This document shows, one piece after another, positions 42,235 through 51,576 of a stretch of 64,000 nucleotides of DNA (its first letter is position 1; each line of letters begins with the position of its first letter). Origin of the DNA: RH-AL1 sp965198485 (GTDB taxonomy: Bacteria; Pseudomonadota; Alphaproteobacteria; Rhizobiales; Beijerinckiaceae); assembly GCA_965198485.1 (NCBI GenBank), contig CBDAPQ010000006.1, positions 47,154 to 111,153 of the forward strand. The letters are read 5' to 3'. The notes beneath the pieces were generated by a model. It was not told the DNA's origin. It worked only from the letters and a program-made list of their open reading frames with translations, and did no database searches. The position numbers and the translations under genes were made by a program.

Positions 42235-43464
42235 ATGCGCTCCCTCTCCATTCTGGCGACCGCGACCTTGTTCGCGGGCGTCGCACACGCCGAACCTCTG
42301 ACTCTGGCTGACGTTTTGAGCCGGGCGCGCGCGTCGTCACCAAACGTGGCCGCCCAAACCTTGCAGATCGACGCCGCACGATCCGCCGTCATTCCGTCCG
42401 GAGAATTGCCCGATCCAAAGGCTTCGGTCGGCGTCACCGATTTCCCGATTTCCGGCCCCCTGGCTGGCCGCCCGGATCGCGACAACTTCAGCATGTTGTC
42501 ATTCGGGTTCTCCCAAGATGTGCCGAGCCGCGCCAAGCGCCGCGCCCGCGTCGAGCAGGCCCAGGCAAACGTCGGCGTCGCCACATCGGGTCTCTCCGTC
42601 GAGCAGCGTAAGGCGGAAGTTGGCGCAGGCGAAGCCTGGGTGCGCCTCTATTATGCGGAGCGCAAATTGGCCGCGCTCGACAAGCTCCAGCACGAATTGA
42701 CGATCGAACGCGAGACGGCGCCGGCGCGTCTGGCGTCCGGGAATGCCCGGCCCGCGATGGCGCTTGAGCCCGATCAGCTTCTGGCTTCCCTCGCCGACCG
42801 ACGCGATGTGTTGAGGGCGCAAGTGCTGGAGGCCCGCGCGGCGCTTGGACGGTGGATCGAAGGCGCCGCTGCCGCCGAGCCCAGCGGACCGCCGCCGAGC
42901 TTGGACGTCGATACCGTGAGCCTGCGGGCTCACCTGGACGAGCTGCCGGCCATGCAGGTGGCATCGGCCAAGATCGAACAGGCGCAAGCGACCGCCCAGG
43001 AGGCCAAGGCGGAGAAGCAGTCGGATTGGGGCTACCACGTCCAATACGATCACCGCGACCCGCGCTTCGGCGACTACATTTCGGGAGGCGTGACCTTCAG
43101 CCTGCCGATCTTCGCCAAAACACGCCAGGACCCGGAGATCGCCGCCCGACTGGCACAGGTGAACAGCGCCCTCGTGGAACGGGAGGCCACGCGGCGCGAG
43201 CTTCAGGCCGATCTTGAAGGCCAACTTGCCGAGCACGTCCTGCACCACGCCCAGCTTGCACGCGCCCGCGAGACCCTGTTGCCGCTGGCGCAGCATCGCG
43301 CTGACCTGGAGGCGGCCAGCTATCGCGGCCGAACCGCCAGTCTTTCCGACGTCCTCGCTGCGCGCCGCGATGAGGTCGAAGCCGAACTCATCGTCTTGGA
43401 TCGAGAGGCGGAAACGGCCCAGCACGTCATCGATCTGACCCTTACCTTTGGAGCGGATCAATGA
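42235..43464 (+). CDS. cusC: CusC/CzcC-type outer-membrane efflux protein (cassette 2)
   Basis: A 409-residue TolC-family protein with a signal peptide (LSILATATLFAGVAHA). It matches CusC of cassette 1 along its length, for example ELPDPKASVGVTDFPISGPL and YRGRTASLSDVLAARRDEVE. I chose ATG 42235, placed 9 nt after AAGGA; GTG 42229 is an alternative in frame. It overlaps cusB2 by 4 bp. Confidence 0.9.
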   Translation: MRSLSILATATLFAGVAHAEPLTLADVLSRARASSPNVAAQTLQIDAARSAVIPSGELPDPKASVGVTDFPISGPLAGRPDRDNFSMLSFGFSQDVPSRAKRRARVEQAQANVGVATSGLSVEQRKAEVGAGEAWVRLYYAERKLAALDKLQHELTIERETAPARLASGNARPAMALEPDQLLASLADRRDVLRAQVLEARAALGRWIEGAAAAEPSGPPPSLDVDTVSLRAHLDELPAMQVASAKIEQAQATAQEAKAEKQSDWGYHVQYDHRDPRFGDYISGGVTFSLPIFAKTRQDPEIAARLAQVNSALVEREATRRELQADLEGQLAEHVLHHAQLARARETLLPLAQHRADLEAASYRGRTASLSDVLAARRDEVEAELIVLDREAETAQHVIDLTLTFGADQ

Positions 43465-44987
43465 CCCGGCCACCCACGCGCACCACGCTCATCCTCGCTG
43501 GAGTCGCCACGGCTCTCGGCCTAACCGGCTACGCGCTCGGGCGTTGGCAAACGCCAGCGAAAGCGCCGATGCCCAACGCGGTCGCGCCGGGCGGAAAGGC
43601 GCTCTACTGGTACGATCCGATGCGCCCTGAGCAGCATTTCGACCATCCCGGCAAGTCGCCGTTCATGGACATGCAGCTCGTGCCGAAGATGGCCGACTCT
43701 GGAGGAAGCGACGCCGGCGCAACGCCGGGCGTCCAAGTCGATCCGGCGGCGATCCAAAGTCTGGGAATCCGTACCGCTGTGGCGACGCGCGGAATGCTGG
43801 CCAGCGCCGTCATCACGACCGGAACTGTCGATTTCAACGAACGCAACATCGCCATCGTCCAGCCTCGCGCGGCCGGCTTCGTCCAACGGGTCTATCAGCT
43901 GGCGCCGGGCGACGTGGTGCGGGCGGGCGCGCCGATCGCCGATCTACTGGTCCCTGAGTGGGGCGGCGCCCAAGATGAGTTCCTGGCTGTCCAAAGGACC
44001 GGCGACGCCGGGCTGATCTCGGCGGCCCGCGAGCGATTGCGGCTGCTCGGCATGTCGGACGGGCTGATCCACACCCTCGAAAGGGGCGGACGGCCCCGCC
44101 CGATCATCACCATTTCCACGCCCATCGGCGGCGTGATCCAGAAGCTGGACGTGCGACCAGGGATGACGGTCGCCATGGGGCAGAGCCTGGCCGAGGTGAA
44201 CAGCCTATCCTCGGTGTGGGTCACCGCCGCCGTCCCGGAGACGCAGGCGGGCCTCGTGCGAGAAGGGCAGGGGGTTTCGGTCACCCTGACCGCTTATCCA
44301 GGCGAAACCTTCTCCGGACATGTTCAGGCGGTGCTGCCGCTGGTCGCTGGCGACAGTCGAACCCTGCAAGCCAGGATCGAACTTCCAAATCCCGGCGAGC
44401 GGCTAAGGCCGGGCATGTTCGCCACCGTCGCCTTCGCCAGCGGTGGCCAGAACGCACTTCTGGTGCCTTCCGAGGCGATCATTACGACCGGACGCCGCAC
44501 CTTGGTCATGTTGGCGAAGGCCGGCGGGCGCTTCCAGCCCGCCGAGGTCCGCGCCGGGCGTGAGGCCGATGGCCAGACTGAAATCCTGGCCGGCCTTCAA
44601 GAAGGCGAGCGAGTCGTGGCCTCCGGACAATTCTTGCTGGATTCCGAAGCCAGCCTGGCGGGTATCGCGGTTCGTCCGATCGACCAAACGCTAACAGCGG
44701 GCGCAATGACGGCGATGCAGCCGCCTGAGCCGACCGCCGCCATGCGAGCGCCGGCCGGGCTTTATCAGACCCAAGGCCGGGTCGAGAGCGTATCGCCGAC
44801 CGCCATCACGCTGTCCCATCAGCCTGTGCCGGCGCTCGGCTGGCCAGCGATGACCATGACGTTTCATGTGGTCGATCCAAGCCTCGTCAAAGGCGTGAAG
44901 ACCGGAGATCAGGTCCGGTTCGGCTTTGATCAGCCGGCCCAAGGGCCGACCCTTCGGACCCTCGCGCCTGTCGGGGGCGCCCGATGA
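43461..44987 (+). CDS. cusB: CusB-type RND periplasmic adaptor with metal-binding ends (cassette 2)
   Basis: A 508-residue adaptor with the same order of parts as cassette 1: anchor, YWYDPMRPEQHFDHP and SPFMDMQLVPKM metal segment, lipoyl and beta-barrel domains (GFVQRVYQLAPGD, STPIGGVIQKLDV), and a CusF-like C-terminal domain (GRVESVSPTAITLSHQPV, GWPAMTMTF). Both ends can therefore bind Cu(I)/Ag(I). It overlaps cusC2 and cusA2 by 4 bp each. Confidence 0.92.
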   Translation: MTRPPTRTTLILAGVATALGLTGYALGRWQTPAKAPMPNAVAPGGKALYWYDPMRPEQHFDHPGKSPFMDMQLVPKMADSGGSDAGATPGVQVDPAAIQSLGIRTAVATRGMLASAVITTGTVDFNERNIAIVQPRAAGFVQRVYQLAPGDVVRAGAPIADLLVPEWGGAQDEFLAVQRTGDAGLISAARERLRLLGMSDGLIHTLERGGRPRPIITISTPIGGVIQKLDVRPGMTVAMGQSLAEVNSLSSVWVTAAVPETQAGLVREGQGVSVTLTAYPGETFSGHVQAVLPLVAGDSRTLQARIELPNPGERLRPGMFATVAFASGGQNALLVPSEAIITTGRRTLVMLAKAGGRFQPAEVRAGREADGQTEILAGLQEGERVVASGQFLLDSEASLAGIAVRPIDQTLTAGAMTAMQPPEPTAAMRAPAGLYQTQGRVESVSPTAITLSHQPVPALGWPAMTMTFHVVDPSLVKGVKTGDQVRFGFDQPAQGPTLRTLAPVGGAR

Positions 44988-47900
44988 TCGCCCGCCTCAT
45001 CCGCTGGTCGGTCGCCAATCGCTTTTTCGTCATACTAGGCGCGCTCGTTTTGCTGGCGGCCGGCGTGTTGGCGGTGCGAAACACCGCCGTCGATGCGCTG
45101 CCGGACCTTTCCGACACGCAAGTGATCATCCGCACACCCTATCCAGGCCAAGCGCCTCGGATCGTGGAGGATCAGGTCACCTACCCCCTAGCCACCACCA
45201 TGCTTTCGGTGCCGGGCGCGCAAACCGTGCGTGGATACTCCTTCTTCGGCGATAGCTACGTCTACATCATCTTCAAGGAGGTCACCGACCTCTATTGGGC
45301 GCGCTCGCGGGTGCTGGAGTACCTCTCACAGGTCCAATCGCGCCTGCCGGAGACGGCGCACCCGGCGCTCGGACCCGACGCCACCGGCGTAGGCTGGATT
45401 TACGAATACGCCCTCGTCGATCGATCGGGACGCCATGACCTGAGCCAGCTTCGCAGCTTGCAAGACTGGTTCTTGCGCTATGAGCTGAAGACGGTGCCGG
45501 GCGTCGCAGAAGTGGCGTCCATCGGCGGCATGGTGCGCGAGTACCAGGTCATCCTCGATCCGGTGAAACTGGCCGCGCTCGGCGTCACCCAGCAACAGGT
45601 TGTCGCCGCGCTGAAGCAGGCCAATGCGGAGACCGGGGGATCGGTCCTGGAACTCGGCGAGGCCGAATACATGGTCCGCGCCGGCGGCTATCTGAAGACG
45701 CTCGATGACTTCCGCGCCGTACCCGTCAAGACGACGGCGGGCGGCGTGCCGATCCGCATCGGCGATGTCGCGACCGTTCAGGTCGGGCCGGAGATCCGAC
45801 GTGGCGTGGCGGAGCTGAACGGTCAGGGCGAGGTCGCGGGCGGGGTGATCATCCTGCGCTCCGGCGAGAACGCCCGGAGTACGATCGCGGCCGTCAAGGC
45901 CCGGTTGCAGACGCTCAAGGCGAGCCTGCCACCGGGGGTGGAGATCGTCCCGACCTACGACCGCTCCAGCCTGATCGACCAGGCGGTGAGCAATCTTACC
46001 GAGAAGCTGATCGAGGAATTCATCGTTGTGGCGCTCGTCTGCGCCCTCTTCCTCTGGCACGTCCGCTCAGCGCTCGTGGCCATCCTCACCTTGCCGCTTG
46101 GGGTGATGGCGGCGCTAATCGTGATGCAGCTTCAGGGCGTCAGCGCCAACATCATGTCACTGGGCGGCGTCGCCATCGCCATCGGCGCCATGGTGGACGC
46201 CGCCGTGGTGATGATCGAGAACGCCCATAAGCGGCTCGAACAGTGGGACCATGCCCGCCCCGGCCAGCGATTGGTAGGTGAGGCGCGCTGGCTCGTCGTC
46301 ACCGACGCGGCCGTCGAGGTCGGGCCAGCGCTGTTCTTCAGTCTGCTCATCATCACCCTGTCGTTCATCCCGATCTTCACCCTGCAAGCGCAGGAAGGCC
46401 GGCTGTTCAGGCCGCTGGCTTTGACCAAGAGCTACGCCATGGCCGGGGCGGCGATCCTGTCGGTGACGTTGATTCCAGTCCTGATGGGTTACCTGATCCG
46501 AGGCCGCATCCCCTCGGAGAGCGCCAACCCGATCAATAGGGGGCTCACCGCTCTCTACAGGCCGGCGCTGGGCTGGGTCATGCGCCGCCCCCGAACGACC
46601 CTGGTGCTGGCGGCGCTGCTGTTCCTGACGACCGCCTGGCCGGCGACCCACCTGGGCGGCGAGTTCATGCCGCCGCTGGACGAGGGCGACCTGCTTTACA
46701 TGCCCTCGGCGCTGCCTGGCCTCTCGGTGGCCAAGGCGTCCGAGTTGCTCCAGCAAACGGATCGAATGATCAAGACCGTGCCGGAGGTCGAGAGCGTGTT
46801 CGGCAAGGCCGGCCGGGCCGAGACGGCGACAGACCCGGCGCCGCTCGAAATGTTCGAGACGGTGATCCAATTCAAGCCCCGTTCGCAATGGCGCGGCGGC
46901 ATGACGCCCGAGAAGCTCACCGCCGCACTCGATCACGCGGTGCAAGTCCCAGGCCTAGCCAACGTCTGGGTGCCGCCGATCCGCAACCGCATCGACATGC
47001 TCGCCACCGGCATCAAGAGCCCGATCGGGGTGAAGGTCTCCGGCGAAAACCTGGCCGATATCGACCGCATCGCCCAAGACGTCGCGACGGTGGCCAAGGC
47101 CGTTCCCGGTGTCAGCTCCGCCCTGGCGGACCGCCTCACCGGCGGCCACTATATCGACGTGACCATTGACCGGGCCGCCGCCGACCGCTTCGGCCTCAAC
47201 ATCGCCGATGTCCAAAGCACGGTTTCAGGAGCGATCGGCGGGGAGGAAGTCGGCCAGACCGTCGAAGGCCTCGCTCGCTATCCGATCAACGTCCGCTACC
47301 CGAGAGAGCTTCGTGACAGCCTGGAAGGCCTGCGCAACCTGCCCATCGTGACGCCGGGCGGCCAGCAGATCACCCTGGGCAGTGTCGCCACTCTCCAGAT
47401 CACTGATGGGCCGCCCATGCTCAAGAGCGAGAACGGCCTCCCCACCACCTGGGTCTATATCGATACGCACGGGCGCGATCTGGCCTCGGTCGTGACCGAT
47501 CTCCAGCACGCTGTAGCCCAGAAGGTCCGCCTCTCCCCTGGTGCCAGCCTGAGCTATTCCGGCCAGTACGAGTATCTGCAACATGCCGTCGAGCGGCTGA
47601 AAATCGTCGTTCCCGCCACGCTGATGATCATCTTCATCCTGCTCTACGTGACGTTCGGCCGCTTCGATGAGGCGGCGCTGATCATGGGAACCTTGCCGTT
47701 CGCCCTGACGGGCGGCTTCTGGATTCTCTATCTGCTCGGCTTTCATCAATCGGTCGCCACTGGCGTCGGGTTCATCGCGCTGGCGGGCGTTTCGGCCGAG
47801 TTCGGCGTGGTCATGCTGATCTATCTCAAGACCGCGCTTGCCGAGCGCGGCCCGAACCCTTCAACCGAAGCGGTTGAAGGCGCCGTGCGGGAGGGCGCTC

Positions 47901-48145
47901 TCCTGCGGGTGCGGCCGAAGGCGATGACGGTCGCCGTGATCCTTGCCGGCTTGTTCCCGATCCTGGTGGGCCACGGAACGGGCTCGGAGATCATGAGCAG
48001 GATCGCCGCACCGATGATCGGCGGGATGCTGACCGCCCCGCTGTTGTCGATGCTCGTGGTCCCGGCCGCATTTCTACTGCTCCGACGGCCTCGTCGCACC
48101 GGCCTGTCTCGATCCAACCAAATCGAAAAGGAGATTTTTCCATGA
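44984..48145 (+). CDS. cusA: CusA-type heavy-metal efflux RND pump (cassette 2)
   Basis: A 1053-residue RND pump, strongly similar to CusA of cassette 1 throughout, for example LPDLSDTQVIIRTPYPGQ at the start and SALPGLSVAKASELLQQTD in the porter region. TM4 reads GGVAIAIGAMVDAAVVMIEN, the copper/silver signature. It ends with the same TM block (VAVILAGLFPILVGHGTGSE). Overlaps cusF2 by 4 bp. Two full Cu/Ag pumps in one island suggest a high-dose or two-metal specialisation. Confidence 0.95.
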   Translation: MIARLIRWSVANRFFVILGALVLLAAGVLAVRNTAVDALPDLSDTQVIIRTPYPGQAPRIVEDQVTYPLATTMLSVPGAQTVRGYSFFGDSYVYIIFKEVTDLYWARSRVLEYLSQVQSRLPETAHPALGPDATGVGWIYEYALVDRSGRHDLSQLRSLQDWFLRYELKTVPGVAEVASIGGMVREYQVILDPVKLAALGVTQQQVVAALKQANAETGGSVLELGEAEYMVRAGGYLKTLDDFRAVPVKTTAGGVPIRIGDVATVQVGPEIRRGVAELNGQGEVAGGVIILRSGENARSTIAAVKARLQTLKASLPPGVEIVPTYDRSSLIDQAVSNLTEKLIEEFIVVALVCALFLWHVRSALVAILTLPLGVMAALIVMQLQGVSANIMSLGGVAIAIGAMVDAAVVMIENAHKRLEQWDHARPGQRLVGEARWLVVTDAAVEVGPALFFSLLIITLSFIPIFTLQAQEGRLFRPLALTKSYAMAGAAILSVTLIPVLMGYLIRGRIPSESANPINRGLTALYRPALGWVMRRPRTTLVLAALLFLTTAWPATHLGGEFMPPLDEGDLLYMPSALPGLSVAKASELLQQTDRMIKTVPEVESVFGKAGRAETATDPAPLEMFETVIQFKPRSQWRGGMTPEKLTAALDHAVQVPGLANVWVPPIRNRIDMLATGIKSPIGVKVSGENLADIDRIAQDVATVAKAVPGVSSALADRLTGGHYIDVTIDRAAADRFGLNIADVQSTVSGAIGGEEVGQTVEGLARYPINVRYPRELRDSLEGLRNLPIVTPGGQQITLGSVATLQITDGPPMLKSENGLPTTWVYIDTHGRDLASVVTDLQHAVAQKVRLSPGASLSYSGQYEYLQHAVERLKIVVPATLMIIFILLYVTFGRFDEAALIMGTLPFALTGGFWILYLLGFHQSVATGVGFIALAGVSAEFGVVMLIYLKTALAERGPNPSTEAVEGAVREGALLRVRPKAMTVAVILAGLFPILVGHGTGSEIMSRIAAPMIGGMLTAPLLSMLVVPAAFLLLRRPRRTGLSRSNQIEKEIFP

Positions 48146-48480
48146 GCAAGCTGACTTTCACCGCCTTGGCTGCCGCCGTCACTGTGACGGCCTTCACGCC
48201 GGCATGGGCGCAGCCGAAGATGAGGGGTATGGCCATGCCCTCGAAGTCGGCCGCAAAGATCGGCGTGGGCTTCGGCGTCGTCAAAGAGGTCGATCCGAAA
48301 GCTGGAACGGTGACCATTCAGCACGGGCCCATTCCAGCCGTTGGCTGGCCGGCCATGACCATGGCTTTCAAAGCGAGTACGCCTGCCGTCATGCGGGCCG
48401 CCAAGGTCGGGCAGACCGTTGAGTTCGGCGTTCGCGTTTCTGGGACCGGAGCTGAGGTCACCTCATTGAAAAGCCGGTGA
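48142..48480 (+). CDS. cusF: CusF-like periplasmic copper chaperone (cassette 2)
   Basis: A 112-residue secreted protein: signal peptide (LAAAVTVTAFTPAWA), a Met-rich linker (MRGMAMPSKS), and a CusF domain with GWPAMTMAF and a His in the IQHGP strand. The extra Met-rich linker may be another soft-metal site. It ends cassette 2, and a hairpin follows it. Confidence 0.9.
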   Translation: MSKLTFTALAAAVTVTAFTPAWAQPKMRGMAMPSKSAAKIGVGFGVVKEVDPKAGTVTIQHGPIPAVGWPAMTMAFKASTPAVMRAAKVGQTVEFGVRVSGTGAEVTSLKSR

Positions 48481-48490
48481 TGGAGTTCGT

Positions 48491-48519
48491 CGACCTGTGC
48501 TTCTCCGGAGCGCAGGTCG
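48491..48519 (+). terminator. Hairpin after copper cassette 2
   Basis: CGACCTGTGC at 48491-48500 pairs with GCGCAGGTCG at 48510-48519 with a single mismatch and a 9-nt loop. It starts 11 bp after the cusF2 stop. There is no T run, so termination strength is uncertain. Confidence 0.5.
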
Positions 48520-48681
48520 TCTGAAGGTCCCTTGATGGAGAGGAGGAGGAAGATCGATCCTGACCGTCATCGACATGAGTGGAGACGTCGGCCTCAACGC
48601 CGCCTGAGGGATACCGCTACCGAGCACTGATAGACCGCTGCACCTGCGTCTGATAATCGTTCGCGTCTTTGCGGGCGCCCA

Positions 48682-49926
48682 TTGGTCGTGGCCACAATCT
48701 CCATCCCGCGGCGCGCCCGCATCCTCGCTGCCCTCGGGCCGGGCATCCTCGTCATGCTCGCCGACACGGACGCGGGCAGCATCATCACGGCGGCGCAAAG
48801 TGGGGCGCAGTGGGGTTACAAGCTTCTAGCGCTCCAACTCCTGCTGATTCCGATCCTGTTCATCGTCCAAGAACTCACCCTGCGCCTTGGCCTAGTCACG
48901 GGACGGGGGCATGGCGAGCTAATCCGCGAGACCTTTGGGCGAGGATGGGCATGGTTCTCCGTCGGCACGCTCATGCTGGCCTGTGTCGGCGCGATCGTGA
49001 CCCAGCTCTCCGGCTTGGCCGGCATTGCCTCGCTGTTCGGCGTGCCGCCCCCGCTGATGGTCGCCATCATCGTGGCCCTGCTGCTCGTGCTGGTCTGGAC
49101 AGGAAGCTACCGCTCGGTCGAGCGGATCGCCATTGTGCTCGGACTCTTCGAGCTGGCCTTCGTCGCCGTCGCCTTGAGCGCCCATCCTGATGCGGCGGCG
49201 GTATCGCGGCAGATTGGCCAAGTCCCGCTGGCTGATCCCAAATATCTCTATCTTGTCGCCGCGAATTTAGGCGCCGTCATCATGCCGTGGATGATTTTCT
49301 ACCAGCAGTCTGCTGTGCTCGACAAAGGGCTTGGACCCGCCGATCTGAATATCGCGCGCTGGGATACCGCTGTGGGCGCCGTGGTCACGCAGCTCATCAT
49401 GGCCTCGGTTCTGGTCGCCGTCGCCGCCACGGTCGGACGCACGCGGCCCGACACGTCGCTGCAGGACGTGCCGGAGATCGCCCACGCCCTGATCTCGTTC
49501 CTCGGCGATGGTGTCGGACGGGTGGTGTTCGCCGCCGGCATGGCGGGCGCCGCCCTGGTGGCCACCATCGTGGTCTGCCTCACCGCAGCGTGGGGGGTGG
49601 GCGCGGTCGCGGGGTACAAGCGGTCGCTGGAGCATCATCCTCGCGAGGCGCCCTGGTTCTATGGTATCTTTTCGGTATGCCTGATCGCGGGAGGCGTGCT
49701 CGTCGCCACGGGAATCAACCTGGTGAAGCTTTCGGTCGCGGTGGAGGTCATGAACGCGCTTCTGCTGCCGATCGTGCTGGGTTTCCTCTATCTCCTGGCG
49801 CTCAAGGCTCTCCCTCAACCGTACAGGCTAGGGGCCGTCTACCGCTGGGTGGTCGGGTCGGTCGTGTTCATCACCGCCGGCTTCGGAGTCTATGCCGGGA
49901 TCGCCGGCGCGTTGGGGGGCGGCTGA
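48682..49926 (+). CDS. Nramp-family divalent metal transporter
   Basis: A 414-residue membrane protein with about 11 spans. It matches the Nramp fold, but TM1 reads LADTDAGSIITAAQSGAQWG instead of the canonical D-P-G-N, so the metal site is altered. Other segments are ANLGAVIMPWMIFYQQSAVL (where canonical Nramps read MPHN and similar) and ATIVVCLTAAWGVGAVAG. This D-x-D-A-G variant subgroup is widespread but its substrate is not known to me. The start is uncertain: TTG 48682 or GTG 48688, neither with a good ribosome binding site. It follows copper cassette 2 after 200 bp and ends 2 bp before the broken cation transporter gene. Confidence 0.85.
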   Translation: MVVATISIPRRARILAALGPGILVMLADTDAGSIITAAQSGAQWGYKLLALQLLLIPILFIVQELTLRLGLVTGRGHGELIRETFGRGWAWFSVGTLMLACVGAIVTQLSGLAGIASLFGVPPPLMVAIIVALLLVLVWTGSYRSVERIAIVLGLFELAFVAVALSAHPDAAAVSRQIGQVPLADPKYLYLVAANLGAVIMPWMIFYQQSAVLDKGLGPADLNIARWDTAVGAVVTQLIMASVLVAVAATVGRTRPDTSLQDVPEIAHALISFLGDGVGRVVFAAGMAGAALVATIVVCLTAAWGVGAVAGYKRSLEHHPREAPWFYGIFSVCLIAGGVLVATGINLVKLSVAVEVMNALLLPIVLGFLYLLALKALPQPYRLGAVYRWVVGSVVFITAGFGVYAGIAGALGGG

Positions 49927-49928
49927 CG

Positions 49929-50628
49929 ATGGCCGAGGGATGTGGATGCCGTGCCGCCGGGACGGAGACCCGGGCTCAGAGGCAGGTTCTGGATGTGCGC
50001 TTGGCCTCAACCCAGCCATGTCCGCGATCGGGCTGGCGGCAGGGCTGATCGCCCAGGCGAGCGGGCTTCTGGCCGACGCCCTGGACATGCTGGCCGACGC
50101 AATCGCCTACGCCATAGCGCTGGCCGCCATCGACCGCGGACCTCTGTTCAAAGCGCGTGCAAGCCTGGTCAGCGGGGCGATACTTCTTGGACTCGGAGCC
50201 CTCGTGCTCGCGGACGTGGTGCGCCGCTTGCTCACCGGCAGCGCACCGGAAAGCGGCCTCATCATCGGCGTAGCCAGCCTTTCACTGATCGTGAACGCCA
50301 GTGTGCTCCACATGCTTGGCCGCTACAGGCGCGGCGAGGTCCATCTGCGGGGGCCTGGCTATTCACCCGCGTCGATGTGGTGGCGAACCTCCCTGTCATG
50401 AGCTCCGGCATACTGGTCCTCTTCACGGGGATTCGTTACCTCGACCTGATCGTGGGGGCCGGGATCGGTCTCTATGTCATTCGAGAGGCGATCGAGATCA
50501 TCAGCGACCGAGCGTCCCGCTCGGGGAAGCGCCGCCGAGAGCGAACGCGCATGGCGAGCGCCGCGCCTCTGGTGGAGAAGCCTATCGGCGGGCGCGCGCT
50601 CTACCTCGCCCGAGACGTCACGGCCTGA
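49929..50628 (+). pseudogene. Cation-efflux membrane protein, broken by two 1-bp deletions
   Basis: A paralogue of the transporter at 31120. Frame 1 (ATG 49929) gives EGCGCRAAGTETRAQRQVL; after one missing base near 49995-49997 a second frame gives GLLADALDMLADAIAYAIAL and the next 100 residues; after one missing G in the G5 run at 50349-50353 a third frame gives AWLFTRVDVVANLPVMSSG to the end. Adding a base at each place restores a protein that matches the intact copy segment by segment. So it is a dead copy, or a live gene with two sequencing errors. Confidence 0.85.
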
Positions 50629-50772
50629 TGAGGGCGTCGCTTGGCCCTCCAAAGCCTTTAGGCTGTGGTAAACGAAAGATGAGCTACCAAGGCTTGGAGG
50701 CGGTCGCCCGCGCGGCGCGCGTCGATAGCGGAGGGACGCAGGCCTCCTGATTGGGACCAGGGGAGGGACGCC

Positions 50773-51549
50773 ATGGCCGAGACGCATATCGAGTGGACCG
50801 ACGCCACCTGGAACCCCGTCGCAGGGTGCAGCATCATCACAGCTGGCTGCACTCATTGCTACGCCATGGAGATGGCCCGTCGGCTGGAGGCGATGGGGGT
50901 GGCCAAATACGACGGGCTGACCCGCCGGAGCGGACAGCGCACGATCTGGACGGGTGTCGTCCGGGAGGACCCGGCTTCCTTGGAAATACCGAAGAGCTGG
51001 AAGAAGCCGCGAAAAATCTTCGTCAATTCGATGAGCGACCTTTTCCATGAGGAGGTCAGTGACGCCTTCATCGCCAAGGTGTGGTCGATCATGAAAGCCA
51101 CACCGCATCACAACTACCAGATCTTGACGAAGCGGCCGGACCGGATGGCGGACGTCGTCGCTAATCAGATCGGCGAAGTGCTTTCGAACGTGTGGTTGGG
51201 GACGAGCGTCGAGGACGCGCACGTGACGACGCGCATCGACCATCTTAGGCGGGCGCCCGCCGCGATTCGGTTCATCTCCTTCGAGCCCCTAATCGCGGCC
51301 GTCGGAGCCGTCGACCTCACCGATATCCATTGGGCGATCGTGGGCGGGGAGAGCGGCAAATCCGCCCGGCCCATCCGCGAAGATTGGATTGACGAGATTT
51401 ACGAGCAATGTTCAGCGTATAGTTGCGCCTTCTTCTTCAAACAGTGGGGCACGTGGGGCAAGGACAACAAGCGCCGCTCCAAGAAGGCGAACGGTCGGGA
51501 GTATCGTGGTCGCATTTGGGACGAAATGCCGGCGTTCGCCGCCCCCTGA
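50773..51549 (+). CDS. Three-cysteine DUF5131 protein (phage Gp37/Gp68 family)
   Basis: A 258-residue protein of the phage Gp37/Gp68 (DUF5131) family. The N-terminal signature IEWTDATWNPVAGC then GCTHCYAMEMA holds Cys19, Cys26 and Cys29 in a C-x6-C-x2-C pattern, suggesting an iron-sulfur site of radical-SAM type (relatives resemble spore photoproduct lyase). Later FVNSMSDLFHE, ILTKRPDRM and VGGESGKSARP are the family landmarks. GGGGAGGG precedes the ATG at 50773. The partner tcmP follows 27 bp later, and a third gene after that; the trio is probably an operon. The reaction is unknown; modification of a nucleic acid is inference. Confidence 0.9.
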   Translation: MAETHIEWTDATWNPVAGCSIITAGCTHCYAMEMARRLEAMGVAKYDGLTRRSGQRTIWTGVVREDPASLEIPKSWKKPRKIFVNSMSDLFHEEVSDAFIAKVWSIMKATPHHNYQILTKRPDRMADVVANQIGEVLSNVWLGTSVEDAHVTTRIDHLRRAPAAIRFISFEPLIAAVGAVDLTDIHWAIVGGESGKSARPIREDWIDEIYEQCSAYSCAFFFKQWGTWGKDNKRRSKKANGREYRGRIWDEMPAFAAP

Positions 51550-51576
51550 CACGCCCCGATCCAGCGGAGCTGCGCC

